Made by a program: the position numbers and the translations under genes. The notes beneath the pieces were generated by a model that was not told the DNA's origin, did not search any database, and was given only the letters and a program-made list of their open reading frames with translations. From DASWNP01 sp036399175 (lineage in GTDB: Bacteria > Acidobacteriota > Blastocatellia > Pyrinomonadales > Pyrinomonadaceae), in the NCBI GenBank assembly GCA_036399175.1, contig DASWNP010000027.1, positions 1-61,940 on the forward strand: 61,940 bases of DNA, given 5' to 3'. Below are positions 61,905 through 61,940 of the stretch, one piece after another (positions within the stretch are counted from its first letter, which is position 1; each line of letters begins with the position of its first letter).

Positions 61905-61940
61905 AGGTGCGACCGGCAACATTTGCAGCCGGTCGCACCT
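61905..61940 (+). terminator. strong hairpin at window end
   Basis: AGGTGCGACCGGC and GCCGGTCGCACCT form a 13-bp perfect stem with a 10-base loop, 46 bases after the preceding stop. The window ends at the stem, so a T tract cannot be checked. Confidence 0.7.

Overview
The window is GC-rich bacterial chromosome with a Gram-negative-type envelope (LptE, signal peptides, lipoprotein candidates). The menaquinone futalosine genes mqnA/mqnC, a RodA-PBP2 pair, an RNase E/G with a very large insertion, XPB-Bax1, YbjQ and DUF4186 families, and the style of the intergenic DNA suggest an Acidobacteriota member, perhaps class Blastocatellia. This assignment is inference; no rRNA gene is present to confirm it. 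No tRNA, rRNA, CRISPR array, IS element or prophage structural gene was recognised.

Layout. 0-8.4 kb: elongasome core (mrdA, rodA), a long leader and an RNase E/G gene, then an alpha/beta hydrolase. 8.5-12 kb: a secreted beta-propeller protein and mqnC-mqnA. 12-17.2 kb: small metabolic and stress genes (cyclase, cupin, an interrupted HEAT-type gene, alkyltransferase-like protein, YbjQ, thioesterase) and a dipeptidyl-peptidase III. 17.3-23.7 kb: a nucleic-acid cluster (DUF4186, CoiA-like, DEDDh exonuclease, Bax1-like nuclease, XPB-like helicase, and an ssb operon with two uncharacterised partners). 23.9-32 kb: FG-GAP-like protein, SGNH hydrolase, DICT/GAF/GGDEF diguanylate cyclase and a heterodimeric ABC exporter. 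32.1-40.9 kb: the most unusual block, two tandem SIR2-like / membrane-anchored STAND NTPase pairs on the minus strand, one with a 16-blade WD40 sensor and one with a different C-terminal module. This looks like a duplicated NAD-depleting anti-phage (Avs-like) locus behind a good promoter and a long leader. 41-46 kb: cell-wall enzymes and small proteins. 46.2-58.5 kb: housekeeping operons, including deoxyhypusine-synthase-like, phoH-ybeY-corC, rpsT, and tilS-hpt-ftsH-folP-lptE-holA. 58.7-61.9 kb: membrane proteins and a secreted protein built of 29-residue repeats.

Non-coding structure. About 20 intergenic spaces hold the same kind of element: two inverted arms, each made of 3-5 tandem 7-base units, around a short loop. 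The heptamer differs between loci but the two arms of one locus match, and several heptamer families recur at distant loci. A second dispersed repeat (core AACAGGGATGGACAGGAT, seven copies) often borders them. The elements abut or enter the ends of many genes, supplying stop codons or C-terminal tails. Together with the double SIR2-STAND locus, these are the main candidates for undescribed biology.
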